Below, piece by piece: positions 1 to 11,400 of a DNA stretch of 64,000 bases (positions are counted from its first letter, which is position 1; every line of letters starts with the position of its first letter). The translations under genes were made by a program, and so were the position numbers. The stretch covers positions 1 through 64,000 of the forward strand of contig SADC01000998.1 of assembly GCA_004194705.1 (NCBI GenBank), given 5' to 3'. A model generated the notes under the pieces. That model had not been told where the DNA came from. It saw only the letters and a list, made by a program, of their open reading frames with translations, and did not search any database. The stretch is from Ditylenchus dipsaci. Its lineage: Eukaryota > Nematoda > Chromadorea > Rhabditida > Anguinidae.

Positions 1-725
1 TTTAGCTTTTTTTACGTTGAAATTGATCACATATATGCTGAATATTTGTGTTTTATCGTAATCATCTGTTTTATTGACCAAAAAAATTTCGTGAATGAGT
101 GGTCAGAGCCCGCCTTTTGTATACTACTAATATAAGTAAAAATGAAATCAGTAACAAACCTTAGGTTTATATGGATTAACAAGTATCAATATTTCAGTCA
201 ATTTTCAAATTTTTCTTTTTGGCGCAAAAAATCAAAAGTGATTATGTTTCTGAATTTTAAGGGGCTGTGGGATTGGCGTGAATTTGATTCTACTTGAGAC
301 AAATATTCGTATGTCCGGACAGACATACAGTCAACTTTGTGTCCGGGCACACAGTTATCATGTTTATTAGATAATCTGTAATAATTGAAAAAAATTATCA
401 TTTTTGTAGCATTAACAATCACTAATAATGTGATAAAAAATCCAAACATTCATATGTGCGGCTATTTTCCAATCATCCATGAATCGGTTTTTTGTATGAA
501 ACTTCAAGAAGCAGATATATCAATATCTATTATCCAATACAGTGATTCATAGCTTAAAAGACAGCGCAGATTGCTTGCTTTCAAATAAAATATCATTGAG
601 GTGTTTATGACAATTAAATGTGAAAATTTACTTCGAAGTAAAATTATGTCATTTTTCGAAAATGTTTTTGATACCTAGAAACCGAACAAAAAATGTGATA
701 AACGTCATTTTGTCAGTCATCGATG
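1..725. other. AT-rich stretch without a gene
   Basis: No exon, RNA gene or clear repeat is supported here. The open frames are short, start at arbitrary codons and have no recognisable motif. Confidence 0.5.
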
Positions 726-727
726 TA

Positions 728-808
728 CAGTCGACCCTCGATATAACGGCCCCCCTTAGGACCGGCCGCAGGAGGCCGTTATATCGTAGGTTGACCTTTT
801 CAACTGTA
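728..808. repeat. Short hairpin with Tigger/pogo-like terminus
   Basis: The sequence starts CAGTCGACCCTCGATATAA right after a TA, and a near-complementary arm follows at 774-796, so the ~80 bp folds on itself. CAGT(C/T)GACC(C)TCGATA ends are typical of Tigger/pogo elements. Similar termini occur at 19060-19092 and 51940-51985. There is no coding content. Confidence 0.5.
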
Positions 809-865
809 AACTACTGAAGCGATGAACTTATTCAATATTTTGATACCTTGCGATTAGTACCATTA

Positions 866-1022
866 ACCGTAAATCCTCTAATAGAGCCCCTTCTCTCTAA
901 TAGAGCCCCCCCTCGATATTCGACTAGAGTTTCAGAGTTAGCACCATTTTCGATTGACAATTTCAAGATTTTTCAGGGATTGAAAAATAAAGCCCCCGGG
1001 GGCTCCATTGGAGGATTTACGG
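866..1022. mobile_element. pogo-like MITE (ACCGTAAAT...ATTTACGGT ends)
   Basis: This 157-bp element has inverted ends ACCGTAAATCCTCTAATAGA at the left and GAGGATTTACGGT at the right. It is flanked by TA on both sides (864-865 and 1023-1024). The ends match those of the transposase-bearing element at 31132-32894, so it is read as a non-autonomous relative. Its interior holds the AATAGAGCCCC sub-repeats typical of the family. Confidence 0.7.
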
Positions 1023-1118
1023 TATCTGTAATTAACGACACCGTTTACTCTGAGTACCGATTATGAGGAGGCTGGATGTGTGATATCCCAGTAATAACTT
1101 AAAAATGAAGGTTAATCA

Positions 1119-1245
1119 TTTTTTCTGTGGTAAATTTACTTTTTTTGTGGCAAAAATGTTTTTTTGTTGGAAAACTTTTTCTGTAGCTAATTCACTTATT
1201 TGTGGCAAATTTACTTTTTTTGTGGCAAATTTATTCTGTTTCAAA
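1119..1245. repeat. Degenerate TTTTTTGTGGCAAATTTAC array
   Basis: About five degenerate copies of a ~20-bp unit (T-run, GTGGCAAA, TTTAC). The form is like the T-run plus GGGCAAAT arrays at 36970-37285 and the GGTGCAAA arrays at 20 kb, and it looks like one arm of such an element. The antisense ORF over it is a by-product of the repeat. Confidence 0.55.
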
Positions 1246-1597
1246 TTGAATGAAAAATTACAATAACACAAATAAAGTGTTTTAATCAGATTGAACAAAG
1301 GTCGGAGTATATTATAGCAAGTCCTCGCAAAAAAAAATTTTAGCTGCTTTTTTGGTTGTTTTAGGGCTTGAAACGTGTACAAAACATGTTTTAAGCTGGG
1401 AGACGGCACTTTTTGAAAAAAAAATTTTTGACTAAATTTTGATTTTTGCCTTGGGGGACCAAGGTGAACCACCTGGAGAAGGTAGCTGGACACCTGGTTT
1501 TGTTAATTTTCACCTTGTTTTTTTGACTGAACTAGGCAAAAAGAGTCTCTTTATGCATTTATTGTCAACAGTCTTCTCGGATTCATCTCTAAGGTAA

Positions 1598-1685
1598 GTG
1601 AGTGTGCGCATCTCTAACTTTCAAGCCTTCTACGCCCCTCCGGGGGCGCAGGGAGCTCGAGAGTTAGAGATGAGCACACACACGC
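1598..1685. repeat. Dispersed hairpin module (GTGCGCATCTCTAACT)
   Basis: A GC-rich hairpin has arms around GTGTGCGCATCTCTAACT and AGTTAGAGATGAGCACACAC. The same module, preceded by TCTAAGGTAAGTGAG, recurs at 50870-50930. A larger relative is at 13440-13560 and fragments occur at 10990 and 47890. It is a dispersed repeat, not a gene. Confidence 0.55.
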
Positions 1686-2639
1686 ATACCTTCGACACAC
1701 CTGGATGCATAAAAATAGTATGCAAACAAGAGTTTCTTTATGCGGAAGGTCCCAGTATTCGAAACTATGTTCGAATTCTATCTTTTAAAAAAAAATTGCT
1801 TTGGTTCCCCAAGACAAAAAGTCAAAATTTGGCCAGAAATATATTTTCCCAAAAAGTTCCGTCATTGTCATTGGAGCCCTTCGCCCGTTAAATTTTGGAA
1901 AGCAGGCCAAAAACACGTTTTTAACTTCTTTTTTACTATGAAAGAAAAATATCTAGTAAGTTTATTATCGAAAAAATGACTCTTTTTCGTAAGAATTGAC
2001 TTTAACTTGGCAAAGCAGATGGTCTTTCAAAGGTTATTTTGGTAATTTTTAGTGAACGTAAGTAAATAAAAATAAAGCAAGTGAAAGAAAATATTCTGTC
2101 TCAAAAAACCATTGTGTTTTATTTAAATCGATGTTCATACATTCTTTTATCCAAATGCTTGATAAATTTATGTTATGTTTTGTTCCCGCATGTTGGAAGG
2201 CGGTTTAGGCGCGTTTTTGGGGAGGGGGGTGGCGCGTTTTTTTTCACTTATTTTGAAATGGTGTTCAACTCTAAAGTGATTTGTTCAAATGTTTAATGCT
2301 GTTATATGCTTGAAACGGTTGAAAAGCTATTTTCTGACATTTTTCCACACGAAAAATGAATTTTTTTTAAATTTTTGGCCAATATTCGACCTTTTGCTTT
2401 GGTCTCCCAAGACAAACCAACCTGCAAGAGTACCTGGATACCCCAAAAAGATGGAATCGTGAGTATGAGGGTGAACTTAACACACAAATATATCTCACCT
2501 AACTTTGACCAGTTAAGTCAAAAAAAATTTTTGGGCGGAAAATTGACACAATCGTTTCTTTTGGACAATTATTTCACATTTTTATCGTAAACTCGACAAC
2601 AATATGTCAGTAGAAAGCATATTTTTCGCGATAAGTAGT

Positions 2640-2951
2640 TACATTACGAAGAACATAAAATATTAGTTACTGAAATAGGTTCGCTCGTTGAGACCGGCAC
2701 CGAAGAAGTTAAAGCCGTGATGGAAACCATTTGGATGACGTCGGCGATTGCTTCGGAGATGCATACTTGAAAACAACGTGGGAGGCCGCCGTCTTTCAAA
2801 GACAAGTCGAACGCCGTCAATAAATTTGTCTGGGTATCAATCATATCTAAAGCACTGGCTTCGCTAAACTCCTTTAGGATTTGCGCATATCTGGCGTTTG
2901 AACAACGAGAACATATTTTAAATCTATCTAACTGTGAGCAGCACTGAGCTC
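2640..2951 (-). CDS. Possible exon, unknown product
   Basis: A frame of about 100 residues stays open from a TGA near 2951 to the TAA at 2640. Base composition is more balanced than in the AT-rich surroundings. The N-terminal part holds two Cys-rich spots (QCCSQLDRFKICSRCSNARY), followed by a stretch with no motif I recognise (LLTAFDLSLKDGGLPRCFQV). No convincing start or splice partner was found. The opposite strand also has an open stretch of similar length, so even the strand is uncertain. It may be a remnant of a transposon gene. Confidence 0.3.
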
Positions 2952-3442
2952 AATAAAATGTCTACCTAATGTACGATTAGATTTGCTAAAAGCATCAGGT
3001 GTAGGGTGGTATACTCAACGATTTCACCAGCAATCAGCTTCAGCCGGCTAATCTCTCAAAATTTTCTTTAAAGTATTTTTAAAGTATTAAAGTATTATTT
3101 TAAAGTATTATTAAAGTATTTTCATCTGGTTTCATCACCTGAAGATCTAGGAATACTACCTTACAACCAATAACTGGTAAATGGCAGTTAGGTGACAACA
3201 TCTGAGTACTACCTGCTAAGACCCTCTGTTACAGGTTGCCGCATCGGGATACCTTTACTCGCAGTGATAGTACCGTACACACTTTTTTAATTTTTCATCC
3301 TCATCATTTCATCCAAAACCTTTTTTGACTCAAACTCGGTTTTTATGCGAAGCCTTAGGCGCAGGGTGAACCAGCGTATGTTATGATGGCTTGAACTCGT
3401 TTTGCGGCTTAATTCAGAACTCAGTTCAAACTGGACTTCCAA

Positions 3443-3512
3443 TTACCGTATCCGCTCTAATTACAAGCCACTCTCTGATTATCCGCCACTCTCTAATAAC
3501 ACGCCACCCTTT
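3443..3512. repeat. pogo-like MITE fragment
   Basis: It begins TTACCGTATCCGCTCTAATTA and continues with CACTCTCTAATAA sub-repeats, the same layout as one end of the TACCGTATTT...CTCTATTAA family. No matching right end was found, so it is partial. Confidence 0.45.
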
Positions 3513-3689
3513 TGCCAATTTTGTCCAAATTCACAGAAGGTTGAAGCATTATACTACATGGCTTATAATCAGAGCAGATACTAAATAAGGTGAGCTGGGA
3601 TGAAATAGGAAAGGTTAAGTGTGATTAAATGAGAGATTGAACCTGTCGATCCAACTCTTTAGGCCTAGGCTCAGGGAAAGAAACCTTTA

Positions 3690-4030
3690 GAAGTAGAATA
3701 GAGATTGATACCCCTTCAAACCGGAATAAGAGTTCCTTGAAAACCGGAACCAGGATCGGAACCGGAATTTCACTTTTGCCAAAACCAAAACCGGAGCCTC
3801 AAAAGCCCGGTTTCGGGAAAAAATTGCTGCTGCTTTACATGTTTTGTTTTTTTGATATTTAACACAAACATTTGCTCCAAACTGAAAATACGCATTTGAT
3901 GTCGGCAGAGCAAGAGCAAAATAATGATGGAGTTGGGCTCGGAACCGGAATTTTATTTAAGTGAAAATCGGAACCTTGATCGAAATAACATATTTTTTCG
4001 CGACCGGAACCGAAATTTCAGGCAAACTCT
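3690..4030. repeat. AACCGGAA-rich repeat region
   Basis: Many scattered copies of (A)ACCGGAA(C/T) occur on one strand. The outer sequences TAGAGATTG (left) and CAAACTCTA (right) are imperfectly complementary and resemble hAT ends. The flanks do not give a clear target duplication, so element status is unproven. Confidence 0.4.
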
Positions 4031-4554
4031 AATGTTCACGTACATCGACTTAGAGTAAGAGGTCGAATATGAAGGTGTTTATGCTTACAACTCGGATGTC
4101 CTTGTAGTAAACCCCGTGAAAACAAACTTATATTGGCTATAGACGGCTCCGAGGAGAGATACTGAGCTGTCTAAGCTATATACATAAGCAATTTTAAGCT
4201 CGAACTCTAACTCGAAGTACGTTGACACCATAGATTTAGAATTAGAGTAAGAATTTTTGAGGACATTAACAGCTTTAACCCGAACTCGAACTCTAATTCG
4301 AACAATGTAAACAAGCCATTAGATATGAAAATCTAAAAACGGTTTAGAGAATATATAAATGTCAGAATAATGCAGTTTTTTTAACACGATTTTTTCTCTA
4401 AACAATTAGGGTGCTGACATGAAATAACTTTACAATATAACATTCGAAAACTCGCTTCTGCGCTTTTTTAAGGTTGTAGTGAGGGATTTAATAATGAAAG
4501 AAGCAAAAATAGAATAGCGAAAATAGAAAATAGATGGCCAAGATGAACCCAGAT

Positions 4555-4875
4555 GCCCGAAAAGTATCGAAAAAAGTATCGAAATTCTCGAAAATGGACC
4601 AAACGGCCAAAAAGTGCCGAAATGACCAAAAAAGCGCCAAAATGACCGAACTAAGCCAAAACGACTAAACTGGGGCAAAATGCCCAAAAAAGGGCCAAAT
4701 TGCCCGGAAAGAGCCGAAATGGCCAAACCGGACCAAAATGCCAGGTAGAGGCCATTATGCCTGGATAGTGCCAGAATGGCCGAAATAGGGCAAAATAACT
4801 AAAACTGGGCAAAATGCCCATACTGGGCCAAAACGCCCAAACTGGCCCAAAATTCTCGAAAAGGTTGAAAATGAT
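4555..4875. repeat. Degenerate CCAAAATGCCCGAA tandem array
   Basis: About 17 imperfect copies of a 15-20 bp unit built from CCAAAATG, GCC and (G/C)GAAA. The antisense ORF rich in F, G and P over it is only the repeat translated. Confidence 0.6.
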
Positions 4876-5790
4876 AGAAACGGGTCAGGAAGCGAGGTAG
4901 GTAGGGGATGATGCGCCATTGGAGCAGCGTGCCTTGTAGTTTTTAATACTGTGAGCCTTTTTGTCCTGAGAGTACCTTCTGGTGCAAAATTTTACGCTAA
5001 ACACTATACAATCAAATCTCGTCTTCATGATACTACCGAGGATCAGGAACCTAGGCTTGGCTGGTTCTTAGAGGCAGCAGACTCGCGAACAATGATTTTC
5101 TAAGAGGTTTTTTAGAATGTATTAGAATGTTAAGCGTGAAATTCTGCACCAGGAAGTGCTCTCGGGACAATCAGTGATCCTAGCGTTGAAAAATCTTACT
5201 CTGCATCTTCACGATAGAATCATTATTACAAGGATTCGAACTGACTTGAATAAGTGGCTTTTAATAAGTGGCTTCTAGTCCCAATACAGCCCTTATTCCG
5301 TTTTGAAAATATCATAAATGTCATGAATATCTCATTAATGTCTCATTAGAAAGCACGTTTTCTTGCAATCTAAATCATTGCAATGAATCGTGAAAATTGA
5401 AGAGATCTGCTTTTCTAAGGTTATGAACGCAAAAGGCAGCTTAAGGGGCAGCTTGCCCGCAAATAAATTTATTTTTATTTTTCAGGTTCTATAGTGTTAA
5501 GCGTGAAATTTCGCACAAGAAAAAGCTCTCAGCACTTTCTGTTGAAAACATCTCACGTGTGTAAAAACATCTTACTCTGTATCTTTACGAGAGATTCCAA
5601 CTAATTTCATTTTAACTGGGGTCCAACCATTTGGAAAAACAAATGTTTCTTGATTTCGTTTAAACGAGTAAAACCCATCTGTCAGATTAGTACATAACAA
5701 AGACATATTCCGCATGATTGATTCCTAAAAAAGCATTACTCCGATTAATGTTTTGGAAACTTATCTTGCGAGAATAATAAAAAAAACTTA
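4876..5790. other. Gene-poor stretch
   Basis: No coding or RNA gene is supported. Two diverged copies of a phrase (AAGCGTGAAATT(C/T)(C/T)GCAC, then CTCTC(A/G)G) at about 5125 and 5492 suggest an old repeat. TTAAGGGGCAGCTTGCCC at 5440-5460 is a small palindrome. Confidence 0.4.
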
Positions 5791-5791
5791 C

Positions 5792-5971
5792 TTGTGTTTT
5801 TAATGATAACAGCTGGAAGACGGGCAGAGCTTTTGCCATTTCCACATTGAGTAAAATACATAGATTTATGTAGCTTGGCAATTTTTCCGCTTGCCATTCT
5901 TCACGTATGTGTTTGAAGTTTTTAAGAGGCCAGTATTCTGGTTTCTTGAAAAAAAGTAACACACTCGTGAT
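5792..5971 (-). CDS. Putative internal exon, unknown protein
   Basis: On the minus strand a 3' splice site (CTTTTTAG) at 5972 is followed by 60 open codons ending exactly at a canonical donor, GTAAGT (5786-5791), phase 0 at both ends. The peptide contains KKPEYWPLKNF and NVEMAKALPVFQLL, with a composition like real protein (W, Y, E, K mixed). Downstream (5760-5690) another short open stretch follows a TTTTTAG acceptor, but it adds only a few residues. I do not recognise the family. No neighbouring gene extends it. Confidence 0.4.
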
Positions 5972-7035
5972 CTAAAAAGTCGTGACCCAAGATTACGAAA
6001 ATAATTTTAAATTAACAAATCGATAGAAATATTTGAAATTTAAAAATAGCTGTAAGTACTTCCGCCGTTAAATTATTCTTTTACCCCGTCAAATCGTGAA
6101 AAATGTGTTTCTTTTGAGTATTTTTTAAACTTATTCTCTCAATTTTTTTAAATTTTAAATTAAATTTGTGCCACGTTGTGTTCCACGTTGTGATTCAAAT
6201 TCCACGTTGTGATTCATAAATTGATTGCTCAATTAGGTCTATAGACGGTCTTTTCTGTCTACGAAATTTTTCTTCGGTACAGAAAAAATCGAAAAAAGTA
6301 TGAGATAACGAGAGTTTAAATTGACAATTTTTGTGGTTTTTAGAAGAATTTATTTTACAACCATGAAGTTGAACAATTCAAGAACGGTGTCCTTCGTATA
6401 ATTACATAATCAATCTAAAGAAAAGATTAGGAGAGTTGGCACACGCTTTCTACAGATAAAAAGGTCAAAACAAATAATTTCGTTGATCACTTTTCATAGT
6501 CCAAATAAATGACCAAACAAATAAATGTTCCCAACACACGTTCTCGACTCCTACGAATTGCGACATCTGTATAAACAACATGTTGTTGCCCTTGCGCCTT
6601 AATAGTTCAGAGCTATTTGTCGTAAGCAACTTAGTCACAATAATCGCAAAAATACAATTTGTAGCCAATTGAAAGCAAAGTTTTGTCATATTAAGATAAT
6701 AATTAACAACTAGTTAGCTAAAAGTTTTTTATTTCTGTGTATTAATGATATTTGTAGTCAGTTGTTTTTATTGAAATACACAACTTCCAAAAGTCACTTG
6801 ATAAATATCATCAGCATCTCACATATTATTTTTACATAATACGTATATTGTACTCAAATACACAAAATTAGAATTAATGGAATAGAATTAAGAATTAAAA
6901 TTAGAATTAACGCGTTAGTAATAAATACGAGGTCTATGACTTTTAAGGTTCACACTCAACCTCTAATCGAGCCCTATTAGGCGATAGATTAAAAATAGAG
7001 CCTCTTTGCGTCTTCTCAAAGGCAGTGTGATAGTC

Positions 7036-7042
7036 TATAAAA
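7036..7042 (+). promoter_or_regulatory. TATA-like box before the chemoreceptor gene
   Basis: TATAAAA lies about 40 bp upstream of the ATG at 7078. Spacing fits a short 5' leader. There is no splice acceptor just before this ATG, so the gene may be transcribed with its own leader. Confidence 0.35.
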
Positions 7043-7077
7043 ATTGAAACACTAGATCAACAAACAAGAAGTGGAAA

Positions 7078-8637
7078 ATGACCTCGAAAGGCTACTTATT
7101 TTATTTGAATACTGCCGAAGTAATCATATGCTTGGCCTCTCAATCTCTCTCTATTACTTTATTTTCTTACATGTCCTATAGTTTTTATTTCAAACGTAAG
7201 AGCCAGAAGACATTACGTGTCTCAAGTTCTATGTTTGTCTATATTAATTTTAACATTTTTTTTGCTTTCTCAGCAGCTCCTTATTTTTTATATAGCTTGG
7301 TTGGGAGAAATCCAGGTGAACTTATTATTATGCAAGTTCATGGAAAGGCGACCATTTTGTAGATAATTTCATGAAGATTCTTAATCTTGTAAAACTGTCG
7401 AAATTTGTTCTGAATAAGTGTCGAATTTCAAACTTCTGTTTAGATAAACATAAAAATCATACCTGACCCTCGAAGTATTAAAAACACATTATGCTGCTTG
7501 TGCATCTTTTTTCAGCAAAGTAAATTATTTTTAAAACTTAGAAAAACAGGAGCGAAGAAACAAAACCCAGTGTACATCAAGAATAGTTCGAACCAAAAAG
7601 AACCTTTAAATGCGTTCTATTGGTTTTATTTTCATTTTTTTCGAAAATTTTAGCATCATTTTGACTTGAAACGTCACGAATTTTGTTAAAAATAGGTTGA
7701 ATCATCTTTAAATAATTTCTTCATGAACTAGAAATGTCTAGAATTACTTCAGTTGTGTGACACACCATAAAATCTCTAATAGCTCACCTCTCAGTGAATA
7801 ATTTAACCTATTTTAACAAAATTTGCGATGTTCAAGTCAAATTCGAAAAAAAAAGTGACAAATAAAGTTCACAGGTTCTTGGTTCGAATTTCTCTTGTTA
7901 TACACTGGGTTCTGTTTTTTCGCTTCTGTTTTTCTAAATCTTGAAAATAATTTACTTTGGGTCAACAAGAGTCACCTCAGGGTCGACATTTGCTAAAATT
8001 TTGTAGAGACTTCATGCACTTTCTCATCCAAAAATTGATATTTCAGTACTTTCGAAAACGTTGACCCCTGAAAAGTTGAGGGGTCGTATTTAACTCAGCT
8101 TCTGTCATGAAAAAGGTGTTACGAAAATGAGAAAAATATCAAATGGGCAAAACAGATCTTGAAGATGGCGTGCACATAAATTAAATTATGTGTTGTAGAT
8201 ACCAAGCTTTACAACCCGCACATACTTTTTTGGTTAGGTATGTTTGCGATGTCCTACGCAAGTACTTTGACAGTGCCTGTACTATTTATAACTCTGGACA
8301 GATGCTTTGCCATCAAGTTTCCACTGCAATACAATGACAGAAGAAGAACTTGGCTGTTTAGAAGCAGTTGTTTAATTATTCTCTTTGTTTACTTGTCTGG
8401 CTTATACTTTTGTTTAATAGAATTACCGCTCGATCTATCCAAAGGTAGGCCACTATATATTGCATGCCTTCCATCTTATCGAAATAATTAGCACGATTCT
8501 GCGAATCAGCAGCTTGCTTACTAGATAAATACAAGGCGAAGTATCACCTACAGTTAAAATTATGGACAAGTGCACTTAATTTAGTTTGCGCTTGCTACTT
8601 TTTTTTTCTTCTGAAAAAGAAACAGCTATCAAATATT
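7078..8637 (+). CDS. Nematode-type 7TM chemoreceptor, 5' part (TM1-TM5)
   Basis: Three exons join in frame without any break: 7078-7315, 8199-8444 and 8492-8637 (210 codons), with introns of 883 and 47 bp. Hydrophobic segments in order are about residues 10-33, 48-68, 90-113, 130-152 and 180-200, giving five membrane spans. After TM3 comes LDRCFAIKFPLQYN, the DR(Y/C) motif of rhodopsin-family receptors in the form usual for nematode chemoreceptors. TM5 ends CYFFFLLKKKQL. The last exon ends at GTAAGT. TM6-TM7 were not found: a mariner derivative begins 82 bp later (8720), so the 3' exons are distant, lost or too diverged. The large first intron is filled by a foldback repeat. Confidence 0.72.
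7461..7987. repeat. Foldback element inside chemoreceptor intron 1
   Basis: The left arm (from ACCTGACCCTCGAAG, then AAACCCAGTGTACA and ATTGGTTCGAACC-like sequence) pairs with the right arm (GGTTCGAATTTC, TACACTGGGTTCTG, CCTCAGGGTCGAC). It explains the 883-bp size of an intron in a gene whose other intron is 47 bp. AATCTCTAATAGCTCACCTCTC near 7770 is a fragment of the pogo-like family. Confidence 0.6.
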
Positions 8638-8719
8638 GTAAGTAAATTCGGCAGCAGTGTCATATAAATTCGACGTGACTTTAAGAACTATAGCCTCCCA
8701 ATACAGCCTTCCAATACTA

Positions 8720-9160
8720 CAGGGTGTCGCAAAATTACGCGTGCATTTTTGAAAATTTTTGCGAGGTAGCTCCTTGCCCGGTCGATTTCCGTCTTTCGGG
8801 AACCATACCCGCGGAAATCTCCACATTTATAGGGTTTAGGAGCATAAACACAATATAATTGCAGATTAACACACAACAAAATTTATTGACATGAAATTAC
8901 AGCAACTGTGCGACTGTGTTACGACTGACTCCGAAAAACTTTGCAATTTCTCCGATATTCTTTCCCTGCTGTCTCAATCGAACGAAAGCGGGGCGGAATC
9001 AGAATTCATTCTGAAAAACAGACAAATAAGTTGGTTATAGCAACCGCTTTTTGAAGAAACACACAAAAAATGTAAGAAATAAACAATATTTGATAAAAAA
9101 AATTCAAAGAAATTTCAAACAACTTTTAAAAAAGTGCACGCGTAATTTTGCGACACCCTG
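8720..9160 (-). mobile_element. Tc1/mariner-type derivative with HTH remnant
   Basis: This 441-bp element has near-perfect inverted ends (CAGGGTGTCGCAAAATTACG / CGTAATTTTGCGACACCCTG), flanked by TA on both sides (8718 and 9161). On the minus strand about 8897-8997 encode RLRQQGKNIGEIAKFFGVSR, the helix-turn-helix of a Tc1/mariner transposase, stopping soon after NTVAQLL. The catalytic DDE part is absent, so it is an internally deleted, non-autonomous copy. It lies just 3' of the last recognised chemoreceptor exon. Confidence 0.85.
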
Positions 9161-9582
9161 TATAGGCTGCCACTCTGAGCCTCCCAATACAGTCCTTATT
9201 CCTTTCAAAAAAAATTGCCCAATATTTAAATTTGATTTGTCAGAAACTAACTGTTTCAGAACATGAGAATCGAAACGAGACGGGTTTTTCTTCCTTCGGT
9301 GAAAGTACATTTGAGTTGGCTGCGAGGGGGGGGGGGGGTTGGTGATGAAAGTTTTAATACAATAACTAAATATTTATTACTAGTCCCGCTCAACTTTTTC
9401 AAATTTAAATTGCAAATGATGTTGAAACCTGAAATGCGAAATTTCAGTTTTATGATTCTGAAATCATTTTTAATATGCTAAAAAACTGAAAAATTTTCGT
9501 TTTTCTTGCACGATACGAAAAATGGAAATGTGTTTATAGCGAGAATGTGCAAACTTTCTTAAGTATTGAGTAGTTCATCGTT

Positions 9583-9812
9583 TCTTTGTCTAGCCAAATA
9601 GTTCATTAAAGACCATACTTGTTGATGAGAATGAGAATTTAGAAATTCAAATGCGCGCGAAACACTTATCTTTTGTCTCGCACTGTACTCTTTTGAGTCG
9701 TTCAAAATAACTCAAAAGAGTAGATAGGGAAACGAAAGAGAAGTGTCCCGCGCGCATTTGAATTTGCAAATTCTCATTGTCATCTACAAGTATGGTCCTT
9801 TAAGTAAACAAA
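9583..9812. repeat. Palindromic hairpin element
   Basis: The left arm (CTTTGTCTAGCCAAATAGTT, GACCATACTTGTTGATGAGA, AAATGCGCGCG) pairs with the right arm (CGCGCGCATTTGAATT, CATCTACAAGTATGGTC, AAACAAAG). The centre repeats the pattern with ACTCTTTTGAGT / ACTCAAAAGAGT. No target duplication or ORF. Confidence 0.65.
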
Positions 9813-10116
9813 GCAAGTGGTGGGAAAATGAAAACCCTGTGGACTAATTTAAGATTTTTTTGTTGTTTTCAGAAAGATACTGTTGCAAAAATAACTGCCT
9901 CTACAGAAATTATACTTAATACTACACCTACGTTGTTTAACATTTTTTTCACAATGGTTAGCTATAGTATTTTTTTTTAAAAATGTTTTGTTGTTAAACA
10001 AAAAAACAAGAGGCGAAACCTTACAACCTCTCATAGCTATTAGTCTCTTTTTGAAAGTGTTTGATAAGTATAAAAATGAATGAGGCATTTTTCCAGTGCT
10101 CTATATTGGTTCTAAC

Positions 10117-10294
10117 TAGAGATGATTGCGGCTAGCGGCTAGCCGCAACGCGACTAGCTGCATCAATTTTCAGAAAATAGCCGCAGCCGCATAGCCGCAC
10201 GAACGTTTTTAAAATAGCCGCAAGCCGCAGCCGCACTTCATTTTGTGTAAATAGCCGGAGCCGTACAACCGCAAATACCAAAACCATATCCCTA
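10117..10294. mobile_element. hAT-like MITE with AGCCGC sub-repeats
   Basis: The ends TAGAGATG... and ...CATATCCCTA lie between GTTCTAAC (10109-10116) and GTTTTAAC (10295-10302), an 8-bp duplication with one mismatch. The interior is filled with AGCCGC(A)GCCGC units on a strikingly GC-rich background. TAG-type ends and 8-bp duplications are hAT features. Confidence 0.65.
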
Positions 10295-10762
10295 GTTTTA
10301 ACTCTTATAAATTTATTTACTTTCAAATTTTTTTTTCGGTGACTGGCATGAGCGTGACAAACTATGCTGGCATAATTTCATCAGCCCTATATTTGTTGGA
10401 TGTAGCTCTTTGTAGCATAATATACTTGCGGATTTTTGTCAAAGAAATAGCATTCAAAAAACAATTACCATTGTGCAAAGTTGAGAGAGCTAACTTCTAA
10501 AACAGACTAAAAAGGTTTCAATGTAATATTTTTAACTTATACTCGTGAAATTGTCAAATAAATTGAGCTTGCATGTGAACTATCTGGTGTCCAAAAATCC
10601 TTTTGCGGACTTTTGAGCTCACTTTTAAAAATACAAATATTGCAAGTAATAAATTCCAAATATGCAGGGTTTTGGCCATGCATCTTCTTTTTAAAATATT
10701 TTATTTCAAATATTATAACATCGTGTTGAAGTTGGCTTCATTATTCTGGATAAGTCACTCGT

Positions 10763-10922
10763 CAGCTTCGGCGGCACCTCTTCATTTACCTTCAGCGGCC
10801 CCGGGCGGTGCCCGGCGGTCATAGATTTTTGAGATGAGAGCGGCACAATCATCTCGAAGAAATGACCGCTGGGGATCGCCGGGGGGCCGCCGAAGGTAAC
10901 CGAAGGGGTGCGCCGGCGGCAG
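10763..10922. repeat. GC-rich foldback
   Basis: CTTCGGCGGCACCTCTTC...CAGCGGCCCC pairs with GGGGGGCCGCCGAAGG...GGGTGCGCCGGCGG. The centre (CGGTCAT/ATGACCG) is also complementary. The element stands out from the AT-rich flanks. No coding content. Confidence 0.55.
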
Positions 10923-11107
10923 TCCAACTATGCACATACCTCAGACACAAATCACTCGAAAGTGACTCTGGATGCATGAAGGGGGCTTGAAGTTGAGATG
11001 CGCACACCCACATACCTCAGATACAAATCACTCGAAAGGGACTCTGGATGCATGAAAAAGCATGCATAACAGAGTTTATTTAGGTTGAAATAGTTTTCGA
11101 CCTGAAA

Positions 11108-11400
11108 ATTCTCCTTTCCTGCATAAAATTACTCTTTTCTGCATAAAATTCATCTTTTCTTAAATGGCGAAATGGCTTTTGTATGTGTACGTTGGCTCGT
11201 TCTATGAACTAAAATCAGTTACAGATAATGTTTTTGTTTTAGCAATAAGTAGTCCATTTGTGTAAGAAAAGATAAATTTTATGCAGAAAAAGAGAAATTT
11301 CATGCAGGAAAAGTGAATTTTCATGCAGAACTAAAAATCGTGCAGGAAAAGAGTAATTTTATGCAGAAAAAGAGAATTTTGAGGGTCGAAAAGAATAACA
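11108..11400. repeat. Foldback with CTTTTCTGCATAAAATT arrays
   Basis: Three copies of CTTTTCTGCATAAAATT (one starts TTTCCTGC) at 11112-11160 face about five inverted copies of AATTTTATGCAGAAAAAG at 11270-11385, with a unique ~110-bp centre. It is a further example of arms built from a short repeat. Confidence 0.6.

Noticed and set aside
6465..6689. 74-codon minus-strand ORF with signal-like start
   Set aside because: The hydrophobic start is plausible, but there is no family, no splice signal and AT-driven composition; not separable from chance.
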